Shown one piece after another: positions 17,262 through 26,111 of a DNA stretch of 64,000 nt. The notes below the pieces were generated by a model. That model was given only the letters and a program-made list of their open reading frames with translations. It searched no databases and was not told the origin of the DNA. The stretch comes from Streptomyces viridochromogenes DSM 40736 (lineage in GTDB: Bacteria > Actinomycetota > Actinomycetes > Streptomycetales > Streptomycetaceae): contig NZ_GG657757.1 in assembly GCF_000158955.1 (NCBI RefSeq), positions 871,205-935,204 on the forward strand, written 5' to 3'. Position numbers and translations under genes: made by a program. Position 1 is the stretch's first letter, and the number at the start of each line of letters is the position of its first letter.

Positions 17262-17305
17262 AGAAGGGCGCCTGACCAGGGCAGGTACCCGTCAGGCGCC
17301 CTTCT
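17262..17305. terminator. Terminator after the aldehyde dehydrogenase
   Basis: A perfect 15-bp stem AGAAGGGCGCCTGAC / GTCAGGCGCCCTTCT with a 14-nt loop, 7 bp after the stop. Confidence 0.85.
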
Positions 17306-17617
17306 CGGCACACATCTACCAGGACTTCCGGGGCATTTCCGGGCCAGGGTCCCGCCTCACTCGTTGCGCTTCGCGGACCGCCCCCGATCAGTGGCCGGCC
17401 CCGAAGAAGATCAGTAAGTGGACGCGTTGCCAAGTGTGTGTGCACTCGTCGCTAACGACTCCATGCTGCTGCCCCCCTACCGTGAAACGCATGCGCCGGT
17501 GAGCGGGACCGGAACTACGTCGGTCAGCTTCTGATGGGCAATACGACGAATGCCGCACATCTGGCGATGATCTCATATGTTGTGTATTCGGCCAGTTCCT
17601 GGTAGGGGGAAATCAGC
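17306..17617. other. Intergenic stretch upstream of the small secreted protein
   Basis: A 312-bp segment of lower GC than its surroundings. It carries an AGGGGGA ribosome site (17604-17610) for the next gene and AT-richer sequence around 17560-17595 where a promoter may lie. I see no gene or strong repeat. Confidence 0.4.
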
Positions 17618-18025
17618 GTGAAGGTATACCGGACCAAGGTTTTAGGGGCGTGTGCGGCCGCGGTCGCGTGCGTGGCACTCGCGAACTCACCGGCCTTCGC
17701 CGGCGCCGACGCGCAGGCGCGCAGCAATGGCAGCCACGGCTGCAGCTTCAACTCAGAGGGCCGGTTCGTGGCCGACGGCGACACGCTGTACATCAAGGAC
17801 ACCTGCGCTGAAGGCTGGGCTGCGGTCCTGAAGGTCGACGTGGCTCCGATGAAGCCGAACGAGTGGGACTACGACCACCTGATCACCAACCACGGTGGCA
17901 ACGGGACTACGAAGACCGAGAACGGCTTCAACTTCCCCGAGGGCAGGAAGATCTGCATCTCCGCGGGTATCTCGACAGGCGGCGAGATGGGCGACTTCGG
18001 CGCCTGGAGGTGTGGGAAGACCTGA
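17618..18025 (+). CDS. Small secreted protein, hypothetical
   Basis: A 135-residue protein starting with GTG behind AGGGGGA. Residues 1-28 are a clear Sec signal peptide (basic MKVYRTK, hydrophobic GACAAAVACVAL, cleavage near AFA-GAD). The mature part has four cysteines (HGCSF, KDTCAEGW, RKICISAG, WRCGKT), which could form two disulfides, and reads like a small beta-rich extracellular protein such as an inhibitor or bacteriocin-like factor. I do not recognise the family. It is flanked by terminators on both sides and stands alone. Confidence 0.75.
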   Translation: MKVYRTKVLGACAAAVACVALANSPAFAGADAQARSNGSHGCSFNSEGRFVADGDTLYIKDTCAEGWAAVLKVDVAPMKPNEWDYDHLITNHGGNGTTKTENGFNFPEGRKICISAGISTGGEMGDFGAWRCGKT

Positions 18026-18041
18026 GCCTGATCCCTTCCGC

Positions 18042-18209
18042 CTAAGCGGTTACGGCGAAGTCGAGTACTGATTCTTTGGCTGCCCAGGCCCGTGACCAGA
18101 GAGCCTGCTCCGCCCAGCACTCGGCCAGCCCGACGCGACGGCGTGCCCCATCGGCACCGATGTACTCGACCTCGAACCCTTCGGGCCCTCCGACAAGGCC
18201 ACGCGACAC
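18042..18209 (-). pseudogene. 5' fragment of a TnsA-like transposase endonuclease gene
   Basis: From a GTG at 18209 the leftward frame reads VSRGLVGGPEGFEVEYIGAD followed by GARRRVGLAECWA. That matches my memory of the N-terminus of actinobacterial TnsA-like heteromeric transposase endonuclease subunits. Homology then stops and unrelated sequence runs to a stop at 18042; the catalytic region (FESWLERDH-type) is missing. It is probably a scrap of a degraded transposon. Confidence 0.38.
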
Positions 18210-18277
18210 CACGCCGGGCAGCGAGGAGGGCGCGATCGCTGCGGCAGCCTCACGAGGCATCCACGTGTTCGAGGACG

Positions 18278-18320
18278 ACGGAGCCCCCGGATTCCGGGCT
18301 ATGGAATCCGGGGGCTCCGT
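18278..18320. terminator. Very strong hairpin, bidirectional terminator
   Basis: A perfect 18-bp inverted repeat, ACGGAGCCCCCGGATTCC and its complement, with a 7-nt loop. It stands alone in the 491-bp gap 18026-18516 next to the TnsA scrap. It may end transcription from either side or mark the end of a lost element. I see nothing else in that gap. Confidence 0.75.
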
Positions 18321-18516
18321 GTCGCGCATCCCAGCGCCGTAACCGCCGTCCTGACCGGCACCCAGGCCCGCATCGCTCTCACGGCAGCCAACTCCCACGA
18401 CTGCACCCCTCCTGACCAGTGCGGCCGGACCAGCCACGGACCAAACCCCGGTTCAGCCGTCGGGTACCTCACTTGCCGCTACACGGCTCGCCCGGAGAAC
18501 CATCCGCGGAGCGACA

Positions 18517-21438
18517 TCATGCGACTCCCTCGCTGCTCGGCGACATGGCACCCCCTGTCGGTCGGCCACGGTTTGCCGCGGCCTGAACGCGGCGGAGTTG
18601 GAATCGCTGGTGGGTGCTCCCGGTGGCTGCCCACTGGGAGATGCGGGCTCCGTCGGCGGTGGAGGCCTCCCACACGTCCAGGGCGAGGCCGCTCTGCCGG
18701 TTGACCAGACTGATCACGCCGCCGCCGTGGTCGACGATCCGCCACTGCTGGTCGGCGGCGTCCGTACCCGGCTGCTGGGTGATGTCGGCGCCGCTGCTGC
18801 TACTGGCGACTTGCAGGACCAGACCACTGTGCCCCACCCGAATCTTGTAGTGCCCGCCGTCGGAGGGCAGGAACTCGAAGTGCTGGTTGAGTCCGGAGGT
18901 GATCTGCCACTGGATCAGCCGCGCACCGGCGGCGGTGGACGCGCCGTTGATGTCGGCGGCCTTGCCGCTGTGCTCGGCCACCAGCCGATAGGCCACGCCG
19001 GCCTCCACCGGCGACCCCGACCCGAGTGCGGACGCGCGGTAGGTGGTGCCGGCCTGGCCGGAGAACTCGATGAGGTCGGCCTCGAGCCGCTTCGGCTGGA
19101 CCGGCTCGCCGCTCGCATCGTCCTTCAGCGTGAAGTCGCCGGTGAAGATCCGACCCCGCACCCGGACGGCACCGGTTCGGTCGGGTGTGATGACGAACTC
19201 GGTCCGGCCACTGCTCCACTCGGCGCCGACGGTGTATCCGCCCCGGCCGCGCAGTCCGCTCACACGCCCGGTGGGCCAGGCGGCCGGCAGCGCCGGCAAC
19301 ACGTGCAGTTCGCCGTTGTGGCTCTGCAACAGCATCTCCGCGATCCCCGCGGTCGCACCGAAGTTGCCGTCGATCTGGAACGGTGGGTGCAGGTCGAACA
19401 TGTTGGGCGCGAGCCGGTCCGTCCGCACCAGGTCCCGGATCAGTTTGTGGGCCCGGGCGCCGTCCTCCAACCGCGCCCAGAAGTTGATCTTCCACGCGAG
19501 GGACCATCCCGTCCCGTCGTCACCGCGCAGCTCCAGCGTCCGCCGCGCGGCCTCGTGCAACTGGGGTGTCCCGCGCTTGGTGATCTGGTTGCTCGGATGC
19601 AGACCGTAGAGGTGGGAGACGTGCCGGTGTGTCCGCTCGGTCTCCACCCAGTCGGCCAGCCACTCCTGGACATTGCCCCTGGAGCCGACCTTCGTCGGCG
19701 CCAGCCGCTCCCGGGCCGCCTTCGCCTGGGCGCGGAAGGCGGCGTCCACGTCGAGGATCTCACCGGCGCGGGCGACGCTGTGGAAAAGGTCGCGCAGGAT
19801 CTGGTTGTCCATGGTGGGCCCCGCGCAGACGGTGGCGTCCGCATGGTGAGCGAGTTCCGGAGAGTTCGACGGGTTGGTGACCAGGTGTCCGAGCGACGGG
19901 TGGGCGACCAGGGTGTCGAGGAAGAACTGGGCGGCGCCCTTCAGGGCGGGATAGTTCGAGCGGAGGAAGTCGATGTCACCGGTGAACAGGTAGTGGTCCC
20001 AGATCAGGGTGGCCAGCCATGCGCCACCGGTCTGCCACATCCCCCACCGCGCTTCGTCGACGACCGAGGCGCCCCGCCACGCGTCGGTGTTGTGATGCGT
20101 CACCCAGCCGCCCGCGCCGTACTGCGCCTGGGCCACCCGGGCGCCGGTCACGGTCAGGTCGTCGATCATGTCGAAGACCGGGAGGAAGCATTCGGAGAGG
20201 TTCGTCGTGTCGGCGGGCCAGTAGTTCATCGGCAGGTTGGCGTTGACGGTGAACTTCGAGTCCCAGGAGGGAGCCATCTGGTCGTTCCAGATGCCCTGCA
20301 GGTTCGCCGGCTGGGTGCCCGGCCGCGAGGACGAGATGAGCAGATACCGGCCGAACTGAAACAACAGGGCGGAGAACTGCGGGTCGTTCGCTTGCGCGTG
20401 CTGGGCGATCCGTACGTCGGTCGGCTGGTCGGCCGCCGTGGTACGTCCCAGATCGACCGACACCCGGTTGAACAGCGCCTGATAGTCGGCGAGATGCCGC
20501 CTGCGTAGTTGGTCGATGCCGATGTCGCGGGCGGCGTTGAGGTGGCGCCGCGCGATCCCCTGGTAGTCGCCGTCGACCCTCCGGAAGTCGACGTAGCTGG
20601 AGCCGATCGCCACCAGCACCGTCACGCTGGTGGCGCCGGAGACCCGCAGTGTGCCGCCCGAGCTGCTGACCGTTCCGCCCGTCACGGCGGCATTGGCCAG
20701 GGCAAGGAACCGGACCCGCCCGGTGATGCCCTCCATGGTGCCGGAGACGCCGTCGAGGGCGATCGTGGCCCCGTCCGGGCTGGACACCGTGGTCCGTTGC
20801 GGACTGTCGAACGTGGCGTTGAAGGCGATGGAGTTGGCCCGGTCGGCCGTCAGCCGGACCACGATCACCTGGTCTGGTGCGCTGGCGAACACCTCACGCT
20901 GATACCGCACGCCGTTGAGCACGTAGGTCGTGACGGCCGTAGCGGTGGTGAGGTCGAGCGTCCGGTTGTACTGCGACACGCCGGTGGCGCTGCCGAAGGA
21001 GAGCAGAAGGTTTCCGACCGGCTGGTAGGCCAGTTGTCCGGCCGGACTGCCCAGCATCGTCTGATTGATCAGGTCCTGCGCCGGCCCCCACTGATCCGCG
21101 AAGACCCGCCGCCGGATCTCGGCGATGTTGGCGGCGCCGCGGGGGTTGGCGGAGTCGTACGGACCGCCGGCCCAGACGGTGTCCTCGTTGAGTTGCAGCC
21201 GTTCGGTGTCGGCGTTGCCGAACACCATCGCGCCGAGGCGTCCGTTGCCGATCGGCAGTGCCCGCAGCCAGTCCGCGCCGGCCGGCTTGTCGTACCACAG
21301 TGCGAGGTCGTTGGCGGCCAGGACCTTCGGCGGCGCGGCCGAGCCGCTCCTGGCAGTGGCCGTCCACCCACCCGGCACGATCCCTGCTCCAGCCGCCGCT
21401 CCCGCGGCGAGAAACCGTCTGCGTGTCACCTCGGACAT
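18517..21438 (-). CDS. Tat-exported GH95 alpha-L-fucosidase/galactosidase-like enzyme with CBM13
   Basis: A 973-residue enzyme. The ATG at 21438 follows GGGAGA and opens MSEVTRRRFLAAGAAAGAG, a twin-arginine signal. Residues about 45-790 are GH95: LRALPIGNGRLGAMVFGNAD, QLNEDTVWAGGP, NANLPMNYWPADTTNLSE (catalytic asparagine region), TNPSNSPEL (acid glutamate region), HRHVSHLYGLHPSNQI, and DLHPPFQIDGNFGATAGIAE (base aspartate region). Residues about 820-955 are a ricin-type CBM13 lectin with QxW repeats. GH95 removes alpha-1,2-L-fucose or L-galactose from xyloglucan and related glycans. It is a single-gene unit; the 505-bp region upstream carries its promoter. Confidence 0.92.
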   Translation of the reverse strand: MSEVTRRRFLAAGAAAGAGIVPGGWTATARSGSAAPPKVLAANDLALWYDKPAGADWLRALPIGNGRLGAMVFGNADTERLQLNEDTVWAGGPYDSANPRGAANIAEIRRRVFADQWGPAQDLINQTMLGSPAGQLAYQPVGNLLLSFGSATGVSQYNRTLDLTTATAVTTYVLNGVRYQREVFASAPDQVIVVRLTADRANSIAFNATFDSPQRTTVSSPDGATIALDGVSGTMEGITGRVRFLALANAAVTGGTVSSSGGTLRVSGATSVTVLVAIGSSYVDFRRVDGDYQGIARRHLNAARDIGIDQLRRRHLADYQALFNRVSVDLGRTTAADQPTDVRIAQHAQANDPQFSALLFQFGRYLLISSSRPGTQPANLQGIWNDQMAPSWDSKFTVNANLPMNYWPADTTNLSECFLPVFDMIDDLTVTGARVAQAQYGAGGWVTHHNTDAWRGASVVDEARWGMWQTGGAWLATLIWDHYLFTGDIDFLRSNYPALKGAAQFFLDTLVAHPSLGHLVTNPSNSPELAHHADATVCAGPTMDNQILRDLFHSVARAGEILDVDAAFRAQAKAARERLAPTKVGSRGNVQEWLADWVETERTHRHVSHLYGLHPSNQITKRGTPQLHEAARRTLELRGDDGTGWSLAWKINFWARLEDGARAHKLIRDLVRTDRLAPNMFDLHPPFQIDGNFGATAGIAEMLLQSHNGELHVLPALPAAWPTGRVSGLRGRGGYTVGAEWSSGRTEFVITPDRTGAVRVRGRIFTGDFTLKDDASGEPVQPKRLEADLIEFSGQAGTTYRASALGSGSPVEAGVAYRLVAEHSGKAADINGASTAAGARLIQWQITSGLNQHFEFLPSDGGHYKIRVGHSGLVLQVASSSSGADITQQPGTDAADQQWRIVDHGGGVISLVNRQSGLALDVWEASTADGARISQWAATGSTHQRFQLRRVQAAANRGRPTGGAMSPSSEGVA

Positions 21439-21943
21439 GTCGTTCTCCCTTCGCGGACTGGAGGGTCGAGGTCTCGGCCGCCATCCCTGCCCTGGCAGTC
21501 GCGCCGTCTGGTGGGTGAACGAGTGCCAGTACCTGTGGGACCGCGGCAGCCGGCCGAGCCGGCGCGGAGCTTGCCCTCTCCACGCCGGCCCCCTCCCAGA
21601 TCGCTCGCGCAGCGGGCATGTCAGCGTCATGCCACCGCCGTGGCGCCTGGAAAGCCTCGCTCCCCCGCTTCGCCCGGATCTCCGGCCGGCAGGGGGAGTC
21701 GGTCTGTCCTTTCTCTTTTTGGCTTCCGCTTTCACAGGTCACAAATGGAGAAAGCAGCGAGTAGACGACTAGAACATTGGCAGATTGTCATGGTCCATTC
21801 AAGAGGGGAGCGTCGATACATTTGAGCCTGAGTCGTCGCACAACCAATTGGAGAAGCGCGACCATTGACTGCCACCCCGCATAACCTTTTCAGGCGGTGA
21901 ATTCTCTTTATGGGCGGGTACTCGGGTGCCGACTCCAGCGGCG
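21439..21943. other. Long upstream region of the GH95 gene
   Basis: A gap between the GH95 start and the stop of the sigma-factor gene. It is AT-richer around 21700-21890. I see no open gene with proper codon bias and no clear palindrome longer than 6 bp; the GH95 promoter must lie here. Confidence 0.4.
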
Positions 21944-22765
21944 TCAGGCGAACTGGCCGAGTAACCCGGCCACAGGTTGGTCGGGCACCGTGGCCGACCG
22001 TGCCGGCGGGACGGGGAGCAGCGCCAAGGCGACACTCAGCCGCTCAAGGGGGACCAGTTCGTCGGCGGCCCGGCCGCAGTCCGCACAGGACCGGGTGTGC
22101 CGGGTGATGCGCTTGCGCCACAGCGCGCTCGGTACGCCGTCCCAGCCCCCCAGCGCGGCGGTCAGCAGTGGGCACCGGGGGCTGGCTTCCAGCGCGGCGA
22201 CGAGTGACCGGCTCAGCTCCAGTTGGTTGCGCATCCGCTGGACCCGCACACCCGCGTGAGCCACGCTCGTTCCCAGCGCCGCCGCGAGCTCCACCCTGGT
22301 CAGGCGGCCCGCGGTCTCCAGCCACCACAGCGACAGCAGCGCCCGGGCGTCCGGGTCGAGCCATCGAGAGGCCCGTACGGTCCTTCGGCGATGACCGGAC
22401 AGCTCGACGTGGATCAGGGCCAGGTTCTCGGCGTCGGCGTCCGGCGGGTCGGTCATCTCGTCGAGTGGCGCCGTCCGTTCGGCGTCCGCCTGCCGCCGTT
22501 GCAGATGGGTGCTGATCTGCCGTGTCGCGATCGTGGCCAGCCAGGGCCGGAAGCACTCCGGGGCGCGCAACGTGCGCAGTTCGGGAAGTGCCCGCAGCAT
22601 CGTCTCCTGCACCACGTCGTCGACGTCCGCGAGCTCACCCAGCGCCCTGCGCACGATCGCGTACACCAGCGGCAGGTACGTCGCGGCCAGGTCGTCGAGC
22701 GCGCGTGGATCGCCGGCCTGTGCGGCGACGACCAGGCTCGTCTCGTCGGCTCGGCCGGCTCGCAT
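21944..22765 (-). CDS. ECF-type RNA polymerase sigma factor with C-terminal zinc-finger-like region
   Basis: I read about 273 residues from the ATG at 22765 (MRAGRADETSLVVAAQAGDP); the frame is open to 22888 but the extra residues look non-coding. Region 2 is YLPLVYAIVRRALGELADVD with DVVQETMLRALPEL, the linker TRQISTHLQRRQADAER, and region 4 LTRVELAAALGTSVAHAGVR. Behind region 4 is an extension with ITRHTRSCADCGRAADELV, an H-x3-C-x2-C pattern like anti-sigma zinc-binding domains, fused to the sigma factor itself. It may sense redox state or a partner. No separate anti-sigma gene is adjacent. Targets are unknown; the neighbouring secreted enzymes are candidates. Confidence 0.8.
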   Translation of the reverse strand: MRAGRADETSLVVAAQAGDPRALDDLAATYLPLVYAIVRRALGELADVDDVVQETMLRALPELRTLRAPECFRPWLATIATRQISTHLQRRQADAERTAPLDEMTDPPDADAENLALIHVELSGHRRRTVRASRWLDPDARALLSLWWLETAGRLTRVELAAALGTSVAHAGVRVQRMRNQLELSRSLVAALEASPRCPLLTAALGGWDGVPSALWRKRITRHTRSCADCGRAADELVPLERLSVALALLPVPPARSATVPDQPVAGLLGQFA

Positions 22766-22884
22766 CACGAGCCCGTACACGTTGCCTCGGGCAAGGCCGC
22801 CCCACGTGCCGCGCACGTCGCCCTCCTCGGCTTCGCGCGCACGACCGACTCGGGCGCGGTCGGCTGGTAATGCCTGGCAGCCCG

Positions 22885-23202
22885 TCATCGCCCCGGCCGT
22901 CCGCCGTCAACGGGACGAACGATGCCGTCGACTTGGTCCTGCGCCGGGGAGGCGAGGAACACCGTGGCCGCGGCGAGATCGTCGGCGTGCCTCCGGCGAA
23001 CGGCCGGGATTGGGCCGAGGACCGCCTGGTCGCGCTGGGGGTCCGCGCGTAACGCCCCGGTACTGTCGGTGGCGACGCAGCCCGGTGCGGTGGCGTTGAC
23101 GCCGACGCCGCGCCCGCCGCGCTCCTTCGCCGGGGCCGGCGCCTCGGCGGCCCGGCTCTCGATCTCCGGGGGCCGGGGCCCGCGGTGGACAACCGCCTTC
23201 AT
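22885..23202 (-). pseudogene. Deletion fusion of an alcohol dehydrogenase N-terminus and an SDR C-terminus
   Basis: The frame begins MKAVVHRGPRPPEIESRAAE, like the first strand of zinc-type alcohol dehydrogenases, then jumps to a short-chain dehydrogenase tail: VGVNATAPGCVATDSTGALR, then DDLAAATVFLASPAQDQVDG and IVRPVDGG. The SDR part matches KduD/2-deoxygluconate dehydrogenase C-termini; its Rossmann GxxxGxG and YxxxK regions are missing. About 105 codons remain. It overlaps the dehydratase gene by 4 bp, so it was the next gene of that operon. No activity is expected. Confidence 0.68.
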
Positions 23203-24401
23203 CGATCCTCCATCCCCATGGTGTCGAACGTCCCTTCCGCGGTGGATCGGCATGGTCCGGGAGTGACCGCGAGCAGCCGCAGACCGGCCCGCTCCGGCCG
23301 TATGTGCGGTTCGTCGGGTGCGGGTGCCGTTCTCTGACGGGCCGAGGTCATCGCCGTTTCGTCGATCCGGATGCCCAGGCCCGGCGTGTCACCGAGCACG
23401 TAGGCGCCGTCCTCGACGTGCAGGTCCATCGCCACACCGATCGGTGGCTGCAGGCCCTGCAGTTCGCTCGCGAGGTGATTGGGCACCGATGTCGCGGCGT
23501 GCAGCAGCGCGACAGGGGTGTTGCCGATCGGGCTGACCGGCAGGTCGTAGGCGTGCGCCAGCGCGGCGACACGCAGGAAGTGGGTGACGCCCCAGACCGC
23601 GGCCGTCTGGACGATGTCCACGCCTCCCGCGGCGATCAGCGGGCGGAACTGTTCGAGGCCGGTGAGGTTCTCCCCACTGGCGACCGCCGCCCGTACGCCA
23701 CGGCTGACAGCGGCCAGGCCGTCGGCGTCCCAGCGCCGGACCGGCTCCTCGATCCAGGTCAGGTCGAGTGCGCGTTCCAGTTCAGCGACGTGGCGTACCG
23801 CCTGCTTGCGGCTCCAGGACTCGTTCGCGTCCAGCATGAGCCCTGGCCGCCTCCCGTGCGCGGCCTCGGTCAGTACCTCGCGTACGAGCAACAGCCGATG
23901 CCGGTCACGCTCGATGTCCAGGCCGCCCTTGAGCTTCGCCGCCCTCAGCCCCCGTTCGGCATAGACCTGGTAGGTGGCGACGAGCTCGTCGTCGGTGAGG
24001 CCGATGTCCAGGCCGGAGGCGTAGGCGTCGACCAGGCGGTCGTCGCCGCCGAGCAGCCGCCACAGCGGCTCACCCACCGCCTGTGCCTTGATGTCCCACA
24101 ACGCCGTGTCGAAGGCGCCGATCGTGCCGAACACCACGCCGGCGTGCCCGGCTTTGAAGGTGTGCCGGAGCATGCGGTCGTAGAGGGCGGTCACCGCGCG
24201 CGGGTCCTGGCCGTCGATGGCGGCGAAAATCACCTCGGCTTCCACGTGCGGTCCCAGGCCGACTCCGGTGATCCCCTCATCGGTCTCGACGATGACGACC
24301 GGCACGGGCACGACGCCGTCGGCGTAGACGCCGTTGGCGTCACCGACGGGTCGGCCCCATCGCTGTGCCGTCGTCAGGGTTCTGTACCCGGTGATGCGCA
24401 T
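23199..24401 (-). CDS. Enolase-superfamily sugar acid dehydratase (mandelate racemase/MLE type)
   Basis: A 400-residue cytosolic protein. The N-terminal capping domain (1-120) precedes the barrel: GTIGAFDTALWDIKAQAVGE, AAKLKGGLDIERD with the KxK pair, the metal ligands LMLDANESW (Asp), LTWIEEPVRRWD (Glu) and AVASGENLTG (Glu), and SPIGNT near the C-terminus. About 60 extra residues follow the usual end. Members dehydrate sugar acids such as fuconate, galactonate or rhamnonate. It lies 3 bp after a sugar permease gene and was followed by dehydrogenases now fused into a relic, as in non-phosphorylated sugar acid pathways. The exact substrate is open. Confidence 0.85.
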   Translation of the reverse strand: MRITGYRTLTTAQRWGRPVGDANGVYADGVVPVPVVIVETDEGITGVGLGPHVEAEVIFAAIDGQDPRAVTALYDRMLRHTFKAGHAGVVFGTIGAFDTALWDIKAQAVGEPLWRLLGGDDRLVDAYASGLDIGLTDDELVATYQVYAERGLRAAKLKGGLDIERDRHRLLLVREVLTEAAHGRRPGLMLDANESWSRKQAVRHVAELERALDLTWIEEPVRRWDADGLAAVSRGVRAAVASGENLTGLEQFRPLIAAGGVDIVQTAAVWGVTHFLRVAALAHAYDLPVSPIGNTPVALLHAATSVPNHLASELQGLQPPIGVAMDLHVEDGAYVLGDTPGLGIRIDETAMTSARQRTAPAPDEPHIRPERAGLRLLAVTPGPCRSTAEGTFDTMGMEDR

Positions 24402-24404
24402 GCG

Positions 24405-25232
24405 TCAGCCCTTCGTCGCGCCGGCCGTCACGCCGTCGGCGATCTGGCGCTGCAGGAACAGGTAGGTCACCAACACGGGCAGCCCGGCGATCAGGACACC
24501 GGCTGCGAAGGTGGGGATGTCGGCGGAATACTGGCCGCGCAGTGAGGTGATGCCCACCATCAGGGTGCGATGGCCGGCCGACGGCATCATCAGCAGTGCG
24601 ATGAGCACGTCGTTCCAGCAGAACAGCGCGTCGAGGATGCCCACCGACAGCAGTGCCGGAGCACCCATCGGCAGCATGATCCGCCGGTAGACGCCGTACA
24701 GGGTGTTTCCGTCGATCCGTGCCGCGTCGACGAGCTCGGTGGGCACCGCCCGGTAGTAGCTCGTCAGCAGGAAGACGGTGAACGGCAGGAACTGCGCGAC
24801 GTAGGCGAGGACCAGCCCCGGATAGGTGTCGACGAGACCGCCCTCGGCCATGATCCTGGCCAGCGGCACCATGATCACCTGGAACGGGATGAACAGTGCC
24901 GTGAGGCAGACCAGGGCCAGCGCGGACGAGCCACGGAAGCGCACCTGGGCCAGCGCGAAGGCGGCCATGGACCCGATGAGCAGCAACAGCGCCACGGCGC
25001 AGGCCACCACGATCACGGAGTTGAGGAAGTACCGCCCCATGCCGACGCTGTTCCACGCGGTGCTGAGGTTGTCCCACCGGAGAGTGCTCGCCAGGGAGAA
25101 CCGGTCGAGGATGTACTCCCGGCGGGTCTTCGTCGCGACGTTGGCGGTGAACAGCAGCGGGTAGACCGTCGCCATGGCGAGGAGCCCCATGGGCACGACG
25201 ACCAGCCATCTGCTCGGCCCCAGGCGGGACAT
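24405..25232 (-). CDS. Carbohydrate ABC transporter permease (MalG/UgpE type)
   Basis: A 275-residue membrane protein with six predicted helices and the EAA loop ELVDAARIDGNTLYGVYRRI, the site that contacts the ATPase. It starts MSRLGPSRWLVVVPMGLLAM; the ATG at 25232 overlaps the stop of the partner permease (TGATG), so translation is coupled. Type MalG subunits pair with MalF subunits to import oligo- or monosaccharides. No ATPase gene is in this operon; a shared MsiK-type ATPase, as usual in Streptomyces, would energise it. Confidence 0.92.
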   Translation of the reverse strand: MSRLGPSRWLVVVPMGLLAMATVYPLLFTANVATKTRREYILDRFSLASTLRWDNLSTAWNSVGMGRYFLNSVIVVACAVALLLLIGSMAAFALAQVRFRGSSALALVCLTALFIPFQVIMVPLARIMAEGGLVDTYPGLVLAYVAQFLPFTVFLLTSYYRAVPTELVDAARIDGNTLYGVYRRIMLPMGAPALLSVGILDALFCWNDVLIALLMMPSAGHRTLMVGITSLRGQYSADIPTFAAGVLIAGLPVLVTYLFLQRQIADGVTAGATKG

Positions 25233-26107
25233 CAGTCCTCCCTCCCCGCCCGGCGCAGCAGACCGACCTGCAGGAGGCCCACGACGAGCATGACGAGGAA
25301 GAGGACCGTGGACGCGGCCGACGCGAGCGCCGGGCGGCTCATCTGCCCCTGTTGGACCCAGATGTAGTACTCCGGCAGGTAGGTCGACCCTTCCGGGCCA
25401 CCACTGGTCATGACGTAGAGCAGCCCGAACATCGAGGTCAGCATTCCGATCATCGTGGTGACGACGACGAACTGGATGGTGCGGGACAGACCCGGGATGA
25501 TGACGTGCCAGATCATCCGCGCGAGCGAGGCGCCGTCGACCCGGGCGGCGTCCAGAAGTGCGGAGTCCAGGGTCGCGAACCCGGCCAGGAACACCACCAG
25601 CGCCATCCCTGACGTCGCCCAGATGTGCGCGCCGACCACGGTGAAGATGGCTACGTCGGGATCGCCGAGCCAGTCGACCGGGCCGGCACCTGAGCCGCCG
25701 AGCACGGTGTTCAGCGGACCGTCGAAGGCCAGGAGCAGGTTGAAGATCGCGCCGACGATCACCGGTGAGAGCACAGCCGGGAAGAAGTAGACGCTCCGGA
25801 AGAACGAATGCCCTGGCACCCGCAGGTGGATGAAAGTGGCGAGCAGTCCCGGGATCGCGACCGCGACCGGCAGCAGCACCACGAGCCATCCGACGTTGCG
25901 CAGCGCGGTGCGGAACAGCGGGTCGCCGATGAGCTCCGCGTAGTTGCCGAGCCCCACCGTGGCGCCGTTGCGGTCGCCATCACCGGTGAAGGAGAAGCTG
26001 ACACCCAGTCCCAGTGGCCAGAGCCGGAGTAACACGATGATCAGGACAGCGGGAGCGACCAGGACGTAGGGGGCGAGGCGTTCGGCGCGCCGGCCGACCG
26101 GTGACAT
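25232..26107 (-). CDS. Carbohydrate ABC transporter permease (MalF/UgpA type)
   Basis: A 291-residue permease with six helices: the first at VLVAPAVLIIVLLRLWPLGL, a periplasmic loop with NYAELIGDPLFRTALRN, and the cytoplasmic EAA loop ALLDAARVDGASLARMIWHV. It lies 4 bp after the solute-binding protein gene and overlaps the MalG-type gene by one base. The substrate is set by the binding protein; the downstream dehydratase suggests a sugar acid or deoxy sugar. Confidence 0.92.
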   Translation of the reverse strand: MSPVGRRAERLAPYVLVAPAVLIIVLLRLWPLGLGVSFSFTGDGDRNGATVGLGNYAELIGDPLFRTALRNVGWLVVLLPVAVAIPGLLATFIHLRVPGHSFFRSVYFFPAVLSPVIVGAIFNLLLAFDGPLNTVLGGSGAGPVDWLGDPDVAIFTVVGAHIWATSGMALVVFLAGFATLDSALLDAARVDGASLARMIWHVIIPGLSRTIQFVVVTTMIGMLTSMFGLLYVMTSGGPEGSTYLPEYYIWVQQGQMSRPALASAASTVLFLVMLVVGLLQVGLLRRAGRED

Positions 26108-26111
26108 GGCC

